A stretch of 64,000 bases of DNA from an uncultured Helicobacter sp. (GTDB taxonomy: Bacteria > Campylobacterota > Campylobacteria > Campylobacterales > Helicobacteraceae): NCBI GenBank assembly GCA_944323645.1, contig CALUTE010000009.1:1-64000 (forward strand), given 5' to 3'. Within the stretch, counting starts at the first letter, position 1. Each line of letters starts with the position of its first letter. Below, piece by piece: positions 46,827 through 56,094 of this stretch. A program made the translations under genes and the position numbers. The notes under the pieces were generated by a model. That model ran no database searches. It worked only from the letters and a program-made list of their open reading frames with translations, and had not been told where the DNA came from.

Positions 46827-48842
46827 TTATGCGACAAAGATATGCAAAAGAACTGCTGGATATTTTTTAAGCTTTTTAAACAAAAGTTTTCTCGAGAGAT
46901 TACGTAATTCACCCTCTAAAAGCTTTTTGTTATTGATAATTTCTGGTTTCATTGTACGTATTGCCATTTCAATAGCACCTTGTAATTCTTTTTGTAGTTC
47001 TTTTTCCTCTTTTTGACTGACTACACCCACCATTTCTATCTCAAAAGATCGCATTCTTTGATCCTTTTGGGCGATAAATAATACCATACTAATAAGCCCA
47101 GCATCAGCGAGATCTTGGCGATCTTGTACGGTAGAACTATCAACTTCCCTGCAGGCTTGGTTATCGATAAAAACTTTACCGGATTTAACATTGCCGACTT
47201 TTTTTATGTAGCTTGGATTGACTTCGATTTGATCACCATCTTCCATAAGTAAGATGTTTTTTTCTAATACACCACATTTTATTGCTGTATCTTTGTGTTT
47301 TGCAACGTGATTGTATTCTCCGTGTACAGGAAGGAAGAATTTGGGATTAATAAGTCTGAGCATAAGCTTTTGCTCTTCTTGTGCAGCATGACCACTTACG
47401 TGGATTTCACTGAAATCTTGATAAGCTACACTTGCTCCGGCTTTCATAAGAAAATTAAGCACTGCTGAAACAGAACCTTCATTGCCCGGAATCGCTTTTG
47501 CTGAAAGAATGATAAGATCTGTTGGCTTAATTTTTACGTGACGATGCTCATCGGTTGCCATACGATAAAGCGCACTCATTGTTTCTCCTTGCGAACCTGT
47601 TGTGATGATGAGAATCTCGCTTTCTGGATATTTTTCGATTTCGTGTGCTTCGATAAAAATATTATTTGGCAAAATGACATATCCAAGCTCACGTGCTATG
47701 TCAATATTTTTTTCCATAGAGCGTCCTATTACACAAACCTTTCGTCCATATTTTATGCCATACGTAATTGCTTGATAAACACGATGAATATTAGAACTGA
47801 AAGTGCTCATTATCACACGTCCTTGTGCGTTTTTAAACAATGTATCAAATGTTGGACCAACAACAGCTTCGCTTTGTGTACAGCCACTTTTGTGAGAGTT
47901 GGTAGAATCACTTAAAAGCAACATAACACCTTGCTCACCATAATGTGCTAGACGATGGAGATCTGTAGGAAGATTGTCAATTGGTGTATGGTCGATTTTA
48001 AAATCTCCAGTGTGAATGATGAGTCCAGCTTCTGTTTTGATAGCAAGAGCTGAAGAATCAATGATAGAGTGCGTGATGTGAATCCATTCTATTTCAAAAT
48101 CTCCTATTCGTACAGGTTCGCGTTTTTGAATGACTTTGAGCAAAGGACGAAATTTTTTTAATCCGTGCTCATCAAACTTTGCTCCTATCATACCTAATGC
48201 AAGTGGTGTACCGTAGAGAGGGAATTGTAATTCTTTGAAAAGATATGGTACCGCGCCTATATGATCTTCGTGTGCGTGAGTTATAACAATGCCGGCAATT
48301 TTATCTTTTATAGAGTGGATATAGCTAAAATCTGGAATTAGAATATCGACACCATGCATATTTTCTTCTGGGAAGCTCATACCAATGTCAATAATGATCG
48401 CAGATTTTTCTGTTTCCATAACCATCATGTTACCACCGATTTCACCAAGTCCTCCAAGTGGTGTAATACGTACGTGTGCTTTTGTATTGAGATTGAGTTT
48501 ATTATGGGGGTTGAGATTGTTTTTTTGGATTCTAGTATTGGTTTCTACACCTTTTTTTAGATCTTTGTGGAATGCAAGATTACCCTTTTCGCTAGCACCT
48601 TGTACTTCTCTGGCACCACCATTTGTCTGTTGTTCTGTCTTATTACGATTTGGCCATTGACGTTTTTGGGTTTGGGGATTTTCTGCAGATTTACTACGGC
48701 TTTGTATAGATTTTTGTAAAGCATCATTTTGCGCGTCATTTGTTTTATTGTTGTGTTGTTCGTCAGGCTTTTTAAAACGAGAGCGAAAAAACCTGCGCCT
48801 AGGCTGAGTATTGTTGTTAGAGCTATTGCTATGGTCATTCAT
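46827..48842 (-). CDS. rnj: Ribonuclease J
   Basis: The 671-residue metallo-beta-lactamase/beta-CASP RNase has HAHEDHIGAVPYL near residue 185 as the metal site, plus LSDSTNSHKSG, FSSNIHRV and HVSGHAAQEEQKL. The first 125 residues form a basic Asn/Gln/Lys-rich extension before VRITPLGGLGEIGGN, as in H. pylori RNase J, where the extension matters for activity. It is the main mRNA-degrading nuclease where RNase E is absent. Its start overlaps the ksgA end by 8 bases. Confidence 0.95.
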   Translation of the reverse strand: MNDHSNSSNNNTQPRRRFFRSRFKKPDEQHNNKTNDAQNDALQKSIQSRSKSAENPQTQKRQWPNRNKTEQQTNGGAREVQGASEKGNLAFHKDLKKGVETNTRIQKNNLNPHNKLNLNTKAHVRITPLGGLGEIGGNMMVMETEKSAIIIDIGMSFPEENMHGVDILIPDFSYIHSIKDKIAGIVITHAHEDHIGAVPYLFKELQFPLYGTPLALGMIGAKFDEHGLKKFRPLLKVIQKREPVRIGDFEIEWIHITHSIIDSSALAIKTEAGLIIHTGDFKIDHTPIDNLPTDLHRLAHYGEQGVMLLLSDSTNSHKSGCTQSEAVVGPTFDTLFKNAQGRVIMSTFSSNIHRVYQAITYGIKYGRKVCVIGRSMEKNIDIARELGYVILPNNIFIEAHEIEKYPESEILIITTGSQGETMSALYRMATDEHRHVKIKPTDLIILSAKAIPGNEGSVSAVLNFLMKAGASVAYQDFSEIHVSGHAAQEEQKLMLRLINPKFFLPVHGEYNHVAKHKDTAIKCGVLEKNILLMEDGDQIEVNPSYIKKVGNVKSGKVFIDNQACREVDSSTVQDRQDLADAGLISMVLFIAQKDQRMRSFEIEMVGVVSQKEEKELQKELQGAIEMAIRTMKPEIINNKKLLEGELRNLSRKLLFKKLKKYPAVLLHIFVA

Positions 48843-49746
48843 TGGTTGTTCCTTTCAAATGTTTGTAAATTTGGTGATATTTTTGTGTGCTTACTTCGTG
48901 TGGTCGTGTGTTCTGTGTGATTTGCTGTTGTTTAAAGATAGATTCTAGTTTTGTTCTAGAATAATGTGTCGCAAGATTATTAAAGAGTTTTTTGCGCGGA
49001 GCACAAAAAGCGATCTTTAGCATATCTTCAAAGCCTTTTGTTATTCCTAAAGCTTTTTTTTGCTGTTTTTGATGTACAAAAACAGATGAGGTAACTTTGG
49101 GCATAGGATAAAATGCTTCTTTTGGAACATCAAAAAGTAGGCTAGTTGTGCCAACACTTTGAGCAAGAATACTTAGAGCACAAAAGCCACTTTCTTTAAC
49201 AGCTGCACAAAATTTCAACGCGACTTCTTTTTGTGTCATCACAACAAACCCTTCACACATAGGATCTTTGAGGAGATTAAGAACAATACGTGTTGCGATG
49301 TAATATGGGAGATTTGAAACAAGAATGTAAGGCTCATTAGCAAGCCATCCTTTTTGCATATCCCTTTTGCTTGTATTAGTTATCTTATCTTTCTTTGATC
49401 TTGTTATGTCGCATTGCATTTGTATAGATTCTGTATGAGAATCTATACAAGAATCTTGTGTTTGCTCATAAAAAGGCAAAGAAAGTACATCGCAATGCAA
49501 CAATGTGAATTGATTCTGATATGGGCACGATGAGAATTTTTGCAAAACAAAAGAACACAGATCAGCGTCAATTTCATAAGCTGTGAGACTTGAGATTGTT
49601 AAAAGCCTTTCTGATAAATCACCCAAACCAACACCAATTTCTATGAGTTTTTGTCCTTTTAGAATCTTGGTGCTTACTTGGACGATCTGATCAAGAATGT
49701 AAGGATCTTTCAAAAAATTTTGCCCAAATTGCTTTTTGGCTTGCAA
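48835..49746 (-). CDS. ksgA: 16S rRNA dimethyladenosine transferase KsgA
   Basis: The 303-residue SAM methyltransferase begins AKKQFGQNFLKD and has LIEIGVGLGDLSERL (SAM site) and VSNLPYYIATRI (the NLPY catalytic motif). It dimethylates two adenosines near the 3' end of 16S rRNA. Between the SAM-binding core and NLPY is an extra polar insertion (about residues 90-125) not usual in the family. At DNA level the insertion holds a 13-bp inverted repeat built from the recurrent heptamer. Confidence 0.94.
   Translation of the reverse strand: MQAKKQFGQNFLKDPYILDQIVQVSTKILKGQKLIEIGVGLGDLSERLLTISSLTAYEIDADLCSFVLQKFSSCPYQNQFTLLHCDVLSLPFYEQTQDSCIDSHTESIQMQCDITRSKKDKITNTSKRDMQKGWLANEPYILVSNLPYYIATRIVLNLLKDPMCEGFVVMTQKEVALKFCAAVKESGFCALSILAQSVGTTSLLFDVPKEAFYPMPKVTSSVFVHQKQQKKALGITKGFEDMLKIAFCAPRKKLFNNLATHYSRTKLESIFKQQQITQNTRPHEVSTQKYHQIYKHLKGTTNE
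49420..49450. repeat. 13-bp perfect inverted repeat inside ksgA insertion
   Basis: Arms 49420-49432 (TTGTATAGATTCT) and 49438-49450 (AGAATCTATACAA) are exact reverse complements around a 5-base loop. The inner seven bases are the recurrent heptamer in both orientations, and a third copy (AGAATCT) follows at 49450-49456. The repeat lies in codons about 99-109 of ksgA, in a variable insertion. Confidence 0.8.
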
Positions 49747-49878
49747 TAAAAAAATCCTTTAATTTATTTCTTGACATAATTGTATCAAGTTTTTCATTAA
49801 TTATTGTAAAGAATTGGCTATGATTCTGTTGTTAAAATATTTTACTAAGTAGAATCTAAACAAGAAAGAGGAGTATAA

Positions 49879-50643
49879 ATGAGTCGCCTTGCAAAAAGAA
49901 TCATTCCTTGTTTAGATATAAAAAATGGACAAGTTGTAAAGGGGGTGCACTTTGTGGGCTTACAAAATATTGGTGATCCGATTGAGTTTGCAGTATTTTA
50001 TAATAATGCTGGTGCGGATGAATTGGTGATCTTAGATATTACTGCATCGTTTGAGCATAGACAAATTGTCAGTGATATTATTAAACATATTGCAAAAGAA
50101 GTATATATTCCTCTCACGGTTGGTGGAGGCATACGAACACTTGATGATATTTATATGCTTTTAGATTCTGGTGCAGATAAAATCAGTCTTAATAGTGCTG
50201 CGATCAATAATCCTTCTCTTATAAATCAGGCAGCAAAAAGGTTTGGTTCGCAATGTGTGGTAGTTGCGATTGATGTGCGCACTAATATAAGTGGATATAA
50301 AGAAGTTTATATTAAGGGAGGACGAGAATCTGCAAATCTAGAGATGTGTGAATGGGCAAAAATTTGTGAAGATAACGGAGCAGGAGAGTTTTTGCTTACA
50401 AGTATGGATACAGATGGTACAAAAAGTGGTTATGATATTGTTGCGCTTAAATCATTGCGTCAGGCAGTGAAACTTCCAATTATTGCTTCTGGTGGAGCTG
50501 GTTGTAAGGAAGATATAGCCGAAATTTTTACTTTAGATGTTGCAGATGCCGCACTTGCAGCAAGTATATTTCACAATAATGAAATTACGATTATGGAACT
50601 GAAGCACTATTTAGCCACACAGAATATTGCCGTGCGTCTTTAG
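49879..50643 (+). CDS. hisF: Imidazole glycerol phosphate synthase cyclase subunit HisF
   Basis: The 254-residue TIM-barrel enzyme has RIIPCLDIKNGQVVKGV (first catalytic Asp), VGGGIRTLDDI, VVVAIDVRTN (second Asp), LTSMDTDGTKSGYD and IASGGAG phosphate-binding loops. It works with HisH in histidine synthesis. GAGGAG lies before the ATG. Other his genes are not adjacent, so the pathway is scattered. It is divergent from ksgA across 132 bases. Confidence 0.96.
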   Translation: MSRLAKRIIPCLDIKNGQVVKGVHFVGLQNIGDPIEFAVFYNNAGADELVILDITASFEHRQIVSDIIKHIAKEVYIPLTVGGGIRTLDDIYMLLDSGADKISLNSAAINNPSLINQAAKRFGSQCVVVAIDVRTNISGYKEVYIKGGRESANLEMCEWAKICEDNGAGEFLLTSMDTDGTKSGYDIVALKSLRQAVKLPIIASGGAGCKEDIAEIFTLDVADAALAASIFHNNEITIMELKHYLATQNIAVRL

Positions 50644-50653
50644 GAGACAGCAG

Positions 50654-51196
50654 ATGTTAGTTTGTGCTGGACGAGAGGAAATAATTTCTTATGCCACTCC
50701 TATTGGCGTTGGGTTGATAGAAGCGAGTATGGGACTTACTAAGCTTTGTTTGCGAGAACGTATTGAGGATATTATTTTTGTTGGTACAGCCGGCTCTTAT
50801 TCTTGTGATATTCCAATGCTTTCTTTATATGTAAGCATACAGGCTACCCAGATAGAATCTGGATTTTTGTCAGAGGCATGTTATACGCCTTTGGATAATT
50901 ATATAATAGCAGAACACCAAATTGTTTCACGAGAAACATTAGAAAAAGCATTGGTTAATTCATCAAACTATATTACGACAGATCCAAACATAGCAGAGCA
51001 AATGTGGCACGCTGGCATTTTACTAGAAAATATGGAGTTTTTTTCTGTTTTGCGTGTCGCACAAGAATTCCAAATTCCTGCTTGTGGAATTTTTTGTATT
51101 ACAAATTATTGTAATGCAAATGCACACCAAGATTTTTTATGTAATCACTCTTCCGCGAAAGTCAAGCTTCAAGATTTTATAGAAAGGTTTTTATAA
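50654..51196 (+). CDS. Short nucleoside phosphorylase-family protein
   Basis: The product is 180 residues from ATG 50654, with TAGGAG just upstream. It has [12 protein letters not shown], like the beta-strand and glycine loop of PNP/UDP phosphorylases and MTA/SAH nucleosidase, and [13 protein letters not shown] near the end in the place of the catalytic Asp block. At 180 residues it is shorter than typical members (about 230). It begins 10 bases after hisF, and its stop overlaps the rlmN ATG by one base. Substrate is unknown. Confidence 0.6.
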   Translation: MLVCAGREEIISYATPIGVGLIEASMGLTKLCLRERIEDIIFVGTAGSYSCDIPMLSLYVSIQATQIESGFLSEACYTPLDNYIIAEHQIVSRETLEKALVNSSNYITTDPNIAEQMWHAGILLENMEFFSVLRVAQEFQIPACGIFCITNYCNANAHQDFLCNHSSAKVKLQDFIERFL

Positions 51197-52335
51197 TGCA
51201 AAGTTCTATAAATATCAACACAATAGATTCTAAAAATATTCCAAAGACAACAATCGAGACAAAAAATATCTACGATTTTTCTCTTAAAGATTTGGAAAAT
51301 ATTTTTCAACCAACGTATCGAGCAAAACAATTGTACAATTGGCTTTATGCATTTTATGAAAAAGATTTTCATAAAATGCAGAATTTGTCTAAAGATTTTC
51401 GTACACAACTTGCATCGACTTATAGTACAGAAAATCTAAAATTAGTTGGGCAAGAGGAAAGCAAAGATGGTACAAAAAAATATCTTTTTAAAACTAAAGA
51501 TGGACATACGTTTGAAAGTGTCTTATTGAAAATGAAAGACAAAAGCATAAATGAAAATGGTAAAATCATCAGAGGAGAAAAGTATACTTTTTGTATTTCA
51601 AGTCAAATAGGTTGTAAAGTGGGCTGTACATTTTGCTTTACGGCAAAGGGTGGGTTCATTCGTGATCTAAGTTGTGGGGAGATTGTTGAGCAAGTTGTTA
51701 ATCTCAAAAAATATAATGCTATTGCTCCGGAAAAGAGAGTAAATATTGTCTATATGGGAATGGGAGAACCGCTTAATAATTTTGAGAATCTTATTCGTGC
51801 TATTAAGATTCTTGCAGAACCTTCAGGGTTATCTATAGCTCCTAGACGACAAACTATCTCTACCAGTGGCATTAGTCCAAAAATCCAAGAATTAGGTACT
51901 ATGAATTTGGGTGTTCAGCTTGCGATTTCGCTTCACGCAGTAAGCGATGTGCTTCGAACAAAACTTATGCCTATCAATAGAACATACAATATCCAAAGTG
52001 TTATAGAGGCTGTTCGTGCCTTTCCTCTTGGTACAAGAAAACGTATTATGTTTGAATATCTTGTCATCAAAGATCTTAATGATGATATTCAGAGTGCCAA
52101 CAAACTCATAAAACTTTTGAATGGTATCAAAATAAAAGTTAACCTTATTTTGTTTAATCCTCATAGTGGTTCAGAGTTTGAACGTCCTGATATAGAAAAA
52201 GTAAAAAAGTTTGCAGATTTTTTGATTGGTAAGGGAGTGCTTGCTACTATTAGAGAATCTAAGGGGCTTGATATTTCTGCGGCTTGTGGGCAGTTGCGAG
52301 AGAAAAAACTAAAAAATGTTTCATATGAAACATAG
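51196..52335 (+). CDS. rlmN: 23S rRNA A2503/tRNA A37 methyltransferase RlmN
   Basis: The 379-residue radical SAM enzyme has the N-terminal helical domain ([11 protein letters not shown]), [15 protein letters not shown] near residues 140-155 for the 4Fe-4S cluster, [11 protein letters not shown], and the C-terminal [13 protein letters not shown] with the catalytic Cys. It makes 2-methyladenosine in 23S rRNA and some tRNAs. It follows the phosphorylase-like gene with a one-base overlap. Confidence 0.96.
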   Translation: MQSSININTIDSKNIPKTTIETKNIYDFSLKDLENIFQPTYRAKQLYNWLYAFYEKDFHKMQNLSKDFRTQLASTYSTENLKLVGQEESKDGTKKYLFKTKDGHTFESVLLKMKDKSINENGKIIRGEKYTFCISSQIGCKVGCTFCFTAKGGFIRDLSCGEIVEQVVNLKKYNAIAPEKRVNIVYMGMGEPLNNFENLIRAIKILAEPSGLSIAPRRQTISTSGISPKIQELGTMNLGVQLAISLHAVSDVLRTKLMPINRTYNIQSVIEAVRAFPLGTRKRIMFEYLVIKDLNDDIQSANKLIKLLNGIKIKVNLILFNPHSGSEFERPDIEKVKKFADFLIGKGVLATIRESKGLDISAACGQLREKKLKNVSYET

Positions 52336-52346
52336 CAAGGAAGATT

Positions 52347-52463
52347 ATGGAAGCAATTGACATTATTTTACTGATTTTTTTAGCATTGGTATCAGTGGGC
52401 GGTATATGTGGGTATATTTATTTCATCAAAGATGATGAGCAAAAAAAGAAAAAGGATTTTTGA
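52347..52463 (+). CDS. 38-residue single-pass membrane peptide
   Basis: ATG 52347 has AAGGAAG about 5 bases upstream and encodes 38 residues: a hydrophobic segment of about 20 residues (IILLIFLALVSVGGICGYIY) and a charged tail with DDEQKKKK. The TGA overlaps the queH ATG in TGATG, so translation is coupled. The short length, good ribosome site and coupling support a real small membrane protein. Function is unknown. Confidence 0.65.
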   Translation: MEAIDIILLIFLALVSVGGICGYIYFIKDDEQKKKKDF

Positions 52464-53611
52464 TGTTAGTACATATTTGTTGTTCTGTTGATAGTCACTA
52501 TTTTTTAAGTGAGCTTCAAAAGCAATATCCTGAAGAAAAACTAATTGGATTTTTTTACAATCCAAATATTCATCCTGAATCAGAATATATTCTTCGATTG
52601 AATGATGTGCGTAGAAGTTGTACGATGTTGGGCATACAATTAATAGAGGAGGATTATGAGCAAAAAAAATGGTTCAATAGTGTGCGAGGCTTAGAACATG
52701 AACCAGAAAAGGGAAAGCGTTGTATACAGTGTTTTGATATGCGTTTGGAAAAAAGTGCAGAAGTAGCGTATGCTATGGGTGAGCGAAGATTTACGACTAC
52801 ACTTCTTTCTAGTCCCATCAAAGAACAAAAAATACTTTATGAGCAGGGAGATATTATTTCTGAGAAATATAACCTTGACTTTATAAAAATTGATGTACGA
52901 AAAAATGGTGGTGTACAAAAGCAAAATGAGCTCGCCAAAAAAGATCTTTTATATAGGCAAAATTATTGTGGTTGCCAATTTGCCCTACAACAGCAGCGTC
53001 ACAAGCAAAATCGTATCAGTTTAGAGATGATGAGTGAACTTGGGCGCAGAAGTTTGCCAGGTAGCATTGAGGAGCGTATGGAAACTTTTGCAAGTAGAAA
53101 TGCACTTGAAGCTAGCAATGAAAATTTTATACTAACACAAAGAAAAAAGCGCGTATGGAGATTGCTACAAGGAAAGGTATCTTATAATGATAGTATAATC
53201 CATAGCTATATTTTAGCACATTCAGAATCCAAAACCGCAAAGGTTGGCGCGATTGTTTGGGGACAAGTAATGCTTCGATCGCTTGTGTTGCAGGAAAGCA
53301 ATCTTACAAATATCAAGAATTTGGCAGTAGCTTTTAAAGTATGGCTTGGATTTAGTAAAAAGGACGACACTCTTTTTATTTGTTTAAAAGATTTCAATAT
53401 GTTAGTGGGTACGGAATACAAAAGCGTACTTGAGTTGGTTTATCATCCGATAGACTATGAAAAAGAATTGTTGTTGCGAACACAACTTTGTGGCAGTGAA
53501 ACAACAAATCCAATTATTATCATCGATAAACCAATAGAAGAGAATCTAAAAATAGAAATATCATCAATTTTTCAAGATGAAAAGGTGTTTCAAACAATAG
53601 CTTTAGCATAG
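52463..53611 (+). CDS. queH: Epoxyqueuosine reductase QueH, long form
   Basis: The product is about 382 residues from ATG 52463 (AAAAGGA 7 bases upstream). The first 185 residues match QueH: HICCSVDS, FFYNPNIHPESEY, GLEHEPEKGKRCIQC, RLEKSAEVAY, TTTLLSSPIKE and QNYCGCQFAL, with paired Cys for the iron-sulfur and metal sites. QueH performs the last step to queuosine in tRNA. The C-terminal 190 residues are an extension seen in Campylobacterota forms and of unclear role. Confidence 0.9.
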   Translation: MLVHICCSVDSHYFLSELQKQYPEEKLIGFFYNPNIHPESEYILRLNDVRRSCTMLGIQLIEEDYEQKKWFNSVRGLEHEPEKGKRCIQCFDMRLEKSAEVAYAMGERRFTTTLLSSPIKEQKILYEQGDIISEKYNLDFIKIDVRKNGGVQKQNELAKKDLLYRQNYCGCQFALQQQRHKQNRISLEMMSELGRRSLPGSIEERMETFASRNALEASNENFILTQRKKRVWRLLQGKVSYNDSIIHSYILAHSESKTAKVGAIVWGQVMLRSLVLQESNLTNIKNLAVAFKVWLGFSKKDDTLFICLKDFNMLVGTEYKSVLELVYHPIDYEKELLLRTQLCGSETTNPIIIIDKPIEENLKIEISSIFQDEKVFQTIALA

Positions 53612-54806
53612 GCTAACAAAATCTTACATTGAACCTGAAATTTTAGAATGCCACACTAAGTGTATTGGTATAAAAAGGGGTGGTGTATGAAAGCCAGATT
53701 TGTACTTACAATATTTTGTAAATTATATTAGCATACCTTGTTCATTGATATATCAAAAATTTAAGAAATGGAGTGTTTTTCTCTACATCTTAGTTAAGTC
53801 AAGAGACAAAATGATGACCATACAAAAACCCCGATATAAATTCCTTTATAGTACTCCTCTACTCCCAGCAAAACCTTATACGTGTAATTAACGTGTCAAG
53901 GTACCAGTGCTATTGAAATCGATTCTCTTGATATTATAAGCTTATGAGATTGTTTATTCATATTTTGGTATCTGGCGCATTTCAAGCTATAGTTAGCACC
54001 ACCCTTGAAAGTAGTGCAAAATTTGAGTAAATGAATAGTATATGCCCTTGAAGCAAAATAATATTGGAATCTATACAATTGTTGCTACCCCTAGAAATCA
54101 TTGCTTGGCAGTTATTCGTATAGTTTGTAAATCAGCCCGAATATAAACCCTAAGATATTTGCAATGTATTTGTTTAGGCAGCAAAATCGATAGCCATCTA
54201 ATAGATTAACTTCAATGAGAGTTTTCATACGTTTTTATACTTGGGCTCAGAATATCTGTACTCCAAATACCATTAGGCGTAATACTTGCTATGCTTTAGA
54301 AACCACAAGTCGCACCCATATCAGAACAATAATATTTTGTTTTGGTTATAATTTATTTACATACTTACTTAAGTATCTGCAGAAACTATATTTTATCAAA
54401 AAACAATAGTAAAATAAAACCAGCTTTTTGATCATATCACTTCTTAAATATTTCTTTATAAGTTGAGGTCATCAGGATTTTAGAAAAAAAGAAGATTAAA
54501 TTACAGGTGGTCTATGTCTAGAACAACGTTAGATTACAAGACTTTAAGGAATTATGGAGTTTATTTGATTGTGTAAAATATATGCTGTGTTACAAATGCT
54601 TTAAAACATCATTAAATAGAATTATATAGATGTATAATCCATAATCTATTTTAGATTTTTTACCTCAATTTTAAACCTTTGTATTTTTAAAATATCAAAA
54701 TAATGTAATCGTTAAATTTTTGAGATTCTGGTTTTGCATTGCCCAAAGCATAAAATATGCCTTAAGAACTTACAATAATTTAAAGATAAAAAACTAAAAA
54801 ATAATG
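53612..54806. other. 1.2 kb stretch with no supported gene
   Basis: Between queH and the fabZ promoter no open frame exceeds about 65 codons with a ribosome site or familiar sequence. A short frame ATG 53687 (good AAAGGGG) ends after 14 codons. On the minus strand near 53900-54400 short pieces in changing frames look protein-like (for example CSDMGATCGF, then SITPNGIWSTDIL after a stop), which may be a decayed gene that I cannot identify. The recurrent heptamer appears once here (54722). No tRNA, repeat array or insertion-sequence end was seen. Confidence 0.5.
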
Positions 54807-54812
54807 TATAAT
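54807..54812 (+). promoter_or_regulatory. -10 element TATAAT for the fabZ-mreC operon
   Basis: TATAAT lies 31 bases before the fabZ ATG in a very A+T-rich region, with GAGAGGCG as ribosome site closer to the ATG. It would drive fabZ-lpxA-clpX-mreB-mreC. Confidence 0.6.
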
Positions 54813-54843
54813 TACATATTTTTTTGTATTTGAGAGGCGATTT

Positions 54844-55308
54844 ATGTTGGATATTAACCAAATAAAAAAAATTCTTCCCCACCGTTACCCCTTGCTTCTT
54901 GTTGATAGGATTACAAAACTTGAGCCCAATGTTTTTATTGAAGGGTTTAAAAATGTTACTGCAAATGAAGAGATTTTTTTAGGGCATTTTCCCAATAAGC
55001 CTATTTATCCAGGTGTAATGATTATTGAGGGAATGGCACAAGCAGGCGGTGTCCTTGCTTTTGTAAGCTCTTGGGGCGATAATATCGAGGCGGCAGAAAA
55101 TAAGATTGTGTATTTTATGACAATTGATAGGGTGAAATTCCGCGTGCCAGTCGTGCCCGGAGACAGGTTGGAGTATCGCTTGGAGGTGTTAAAGCACAGG
55201 GGAGATATTTGGTCTCTTGATGGAAAAACGTTTGTAGATGGGAAGCTTGTTTGCGAAGCAGAATTGAAAGCAATGGTTGCAGAAAATGATAAAGAAACAA
55301 GGGCATAG
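54844..55308 (+). CDS. fabZ: 3-hydroxyacyl-ACP dehydratase FabZ
   Basis: The 154-residue hot-dog enzyme shows ILPHRYPLLLVDRI, GHFPNKPIYPGVMIIEGMAQAGG (catalytic His and Glu) and RVPVVPGDRLEYR. It dehydrates hydroxyacyl-ACP in fatty acid synthesis. lpxA follows by three bases, tying lipid A and fatty acid supply as in many proteobacteria. Confidence 0.97.
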   Translation: MLDINQIKKILPHRYPLLLVDRITKLEPNVFIEGFKNVTANEEIFLGHFPNKPIYPGVMIIEGMAQAGGVLAFVSSWGDNIEAAENKIVYFMTIDRVKFRVPVVPGDRLEYRLEVLKHRGDIWSLDGKTFVDGKLVCEAELKAMVAENDKETRA

Positions 55309-55311
55309 TCA

Positions 55312-56094
55312 ATGAGCATTGCAAAAACAGCCATAATTCACGATGGAGCACAAATAGCTAAAGATGTTGAGATTGGCGATTTTTGTGTGATTGGTGAGGG
55401 TGTCAAAATAGATAAAGGATGCAAGCTTTATAATGGTGTGACAATTCTTGGCGATACTACTATTGGTAAGAATAATACGATTTTTCCATATGCCGTACTT
55501 GGGACAATCCCACAAGATCTCAAATATGCAGGCGAAAAAGTTGAGCTTATCATTGGCGATAACAATCTAATCCGAGAACATTGTATGTTTAATCCCGGTA
55601 CAGAAGGTGGCATACGTAAAACAATTATTGGCAACAACAATCTTTTTATGGCTTTTGTGCATATTGCTCATGATTGTGTGATAGGCAGCCATTGCATACT
55701 TGCAAATAATGCTACACTTGGTGGGCATATTGTGCTGGGTGATTATGTGAATATCGGCGGAATGACGCCCATACATCAATTTGTAAAGATAGGCGATGGC
55801 GCTATGGTGGCTGGTGCAAGCGCTCTTTCACAGGATATTCCACCTTTCTGCTTGGCAGAGGGAAACCGTGCTACTATTCGTGGGTTAAACAAGCACAGAA
55901 TGCGAAAACTTTTCTCAAGTGAAGAGATCGATAAAATTAGCCATTTTTATAAGGATCTTTTCGCGGCTGTTTCTATGCGTGCTTTTGCTCAAGAAGTACT
56001 AGATTCTAAGCCCGACACAGAATCTATTGTCAAAATTTGTCATTTTATCTTAGAATCAGAACGAGGCATTCCACTGCGCAAGGTGAAAGAATGA
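55312..56094 (+). CDS. lpxA: UDP-N-acetylglucosamine acyltransferase LpxA
   Basis: The 260-residue protein has left-handed beta-helix hexapeptide repeats ([20 protein letters not shown] and onward) and IAHDCVIG with the catalytic His. It also has [13 protein letters not shown] and the C-terminal helical part with GLNKHRMRK. It starts lipid A synthesis. Its last bases overlap the clpX ATG (ATGA). Confidence 0.97.
   Translation: MSIAKTAIIHDGAQIAKDVEIGDFCVIGEGVKIDKGCKLYNGVTILGDTTIGKNNTIFPYAVLGTIPQDLKYAGEKVELIIGDNNLIREHCMFNPGTEGGIRKTIIGNNNLFMAFVHIAHDCVIGSHCILANNATLGGHIVLGDYVNIGGMTPIHQFVKIGDGAMVAGASALSQDIPPFCLAEGNRATIRGLNKHRMRKLFSSEEIDKISHFYKDLFAAVSMRAFAQEVLDSKPDTESIVKICHFILESERGIPLRKVKE

Noticed and set aside
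53700-54409. Short plus-strand frames of 63 and 64 codons in the gene-free stretch
   Set aside because: No ribosome sites, no signal or motif, and no coupling to neighbours.
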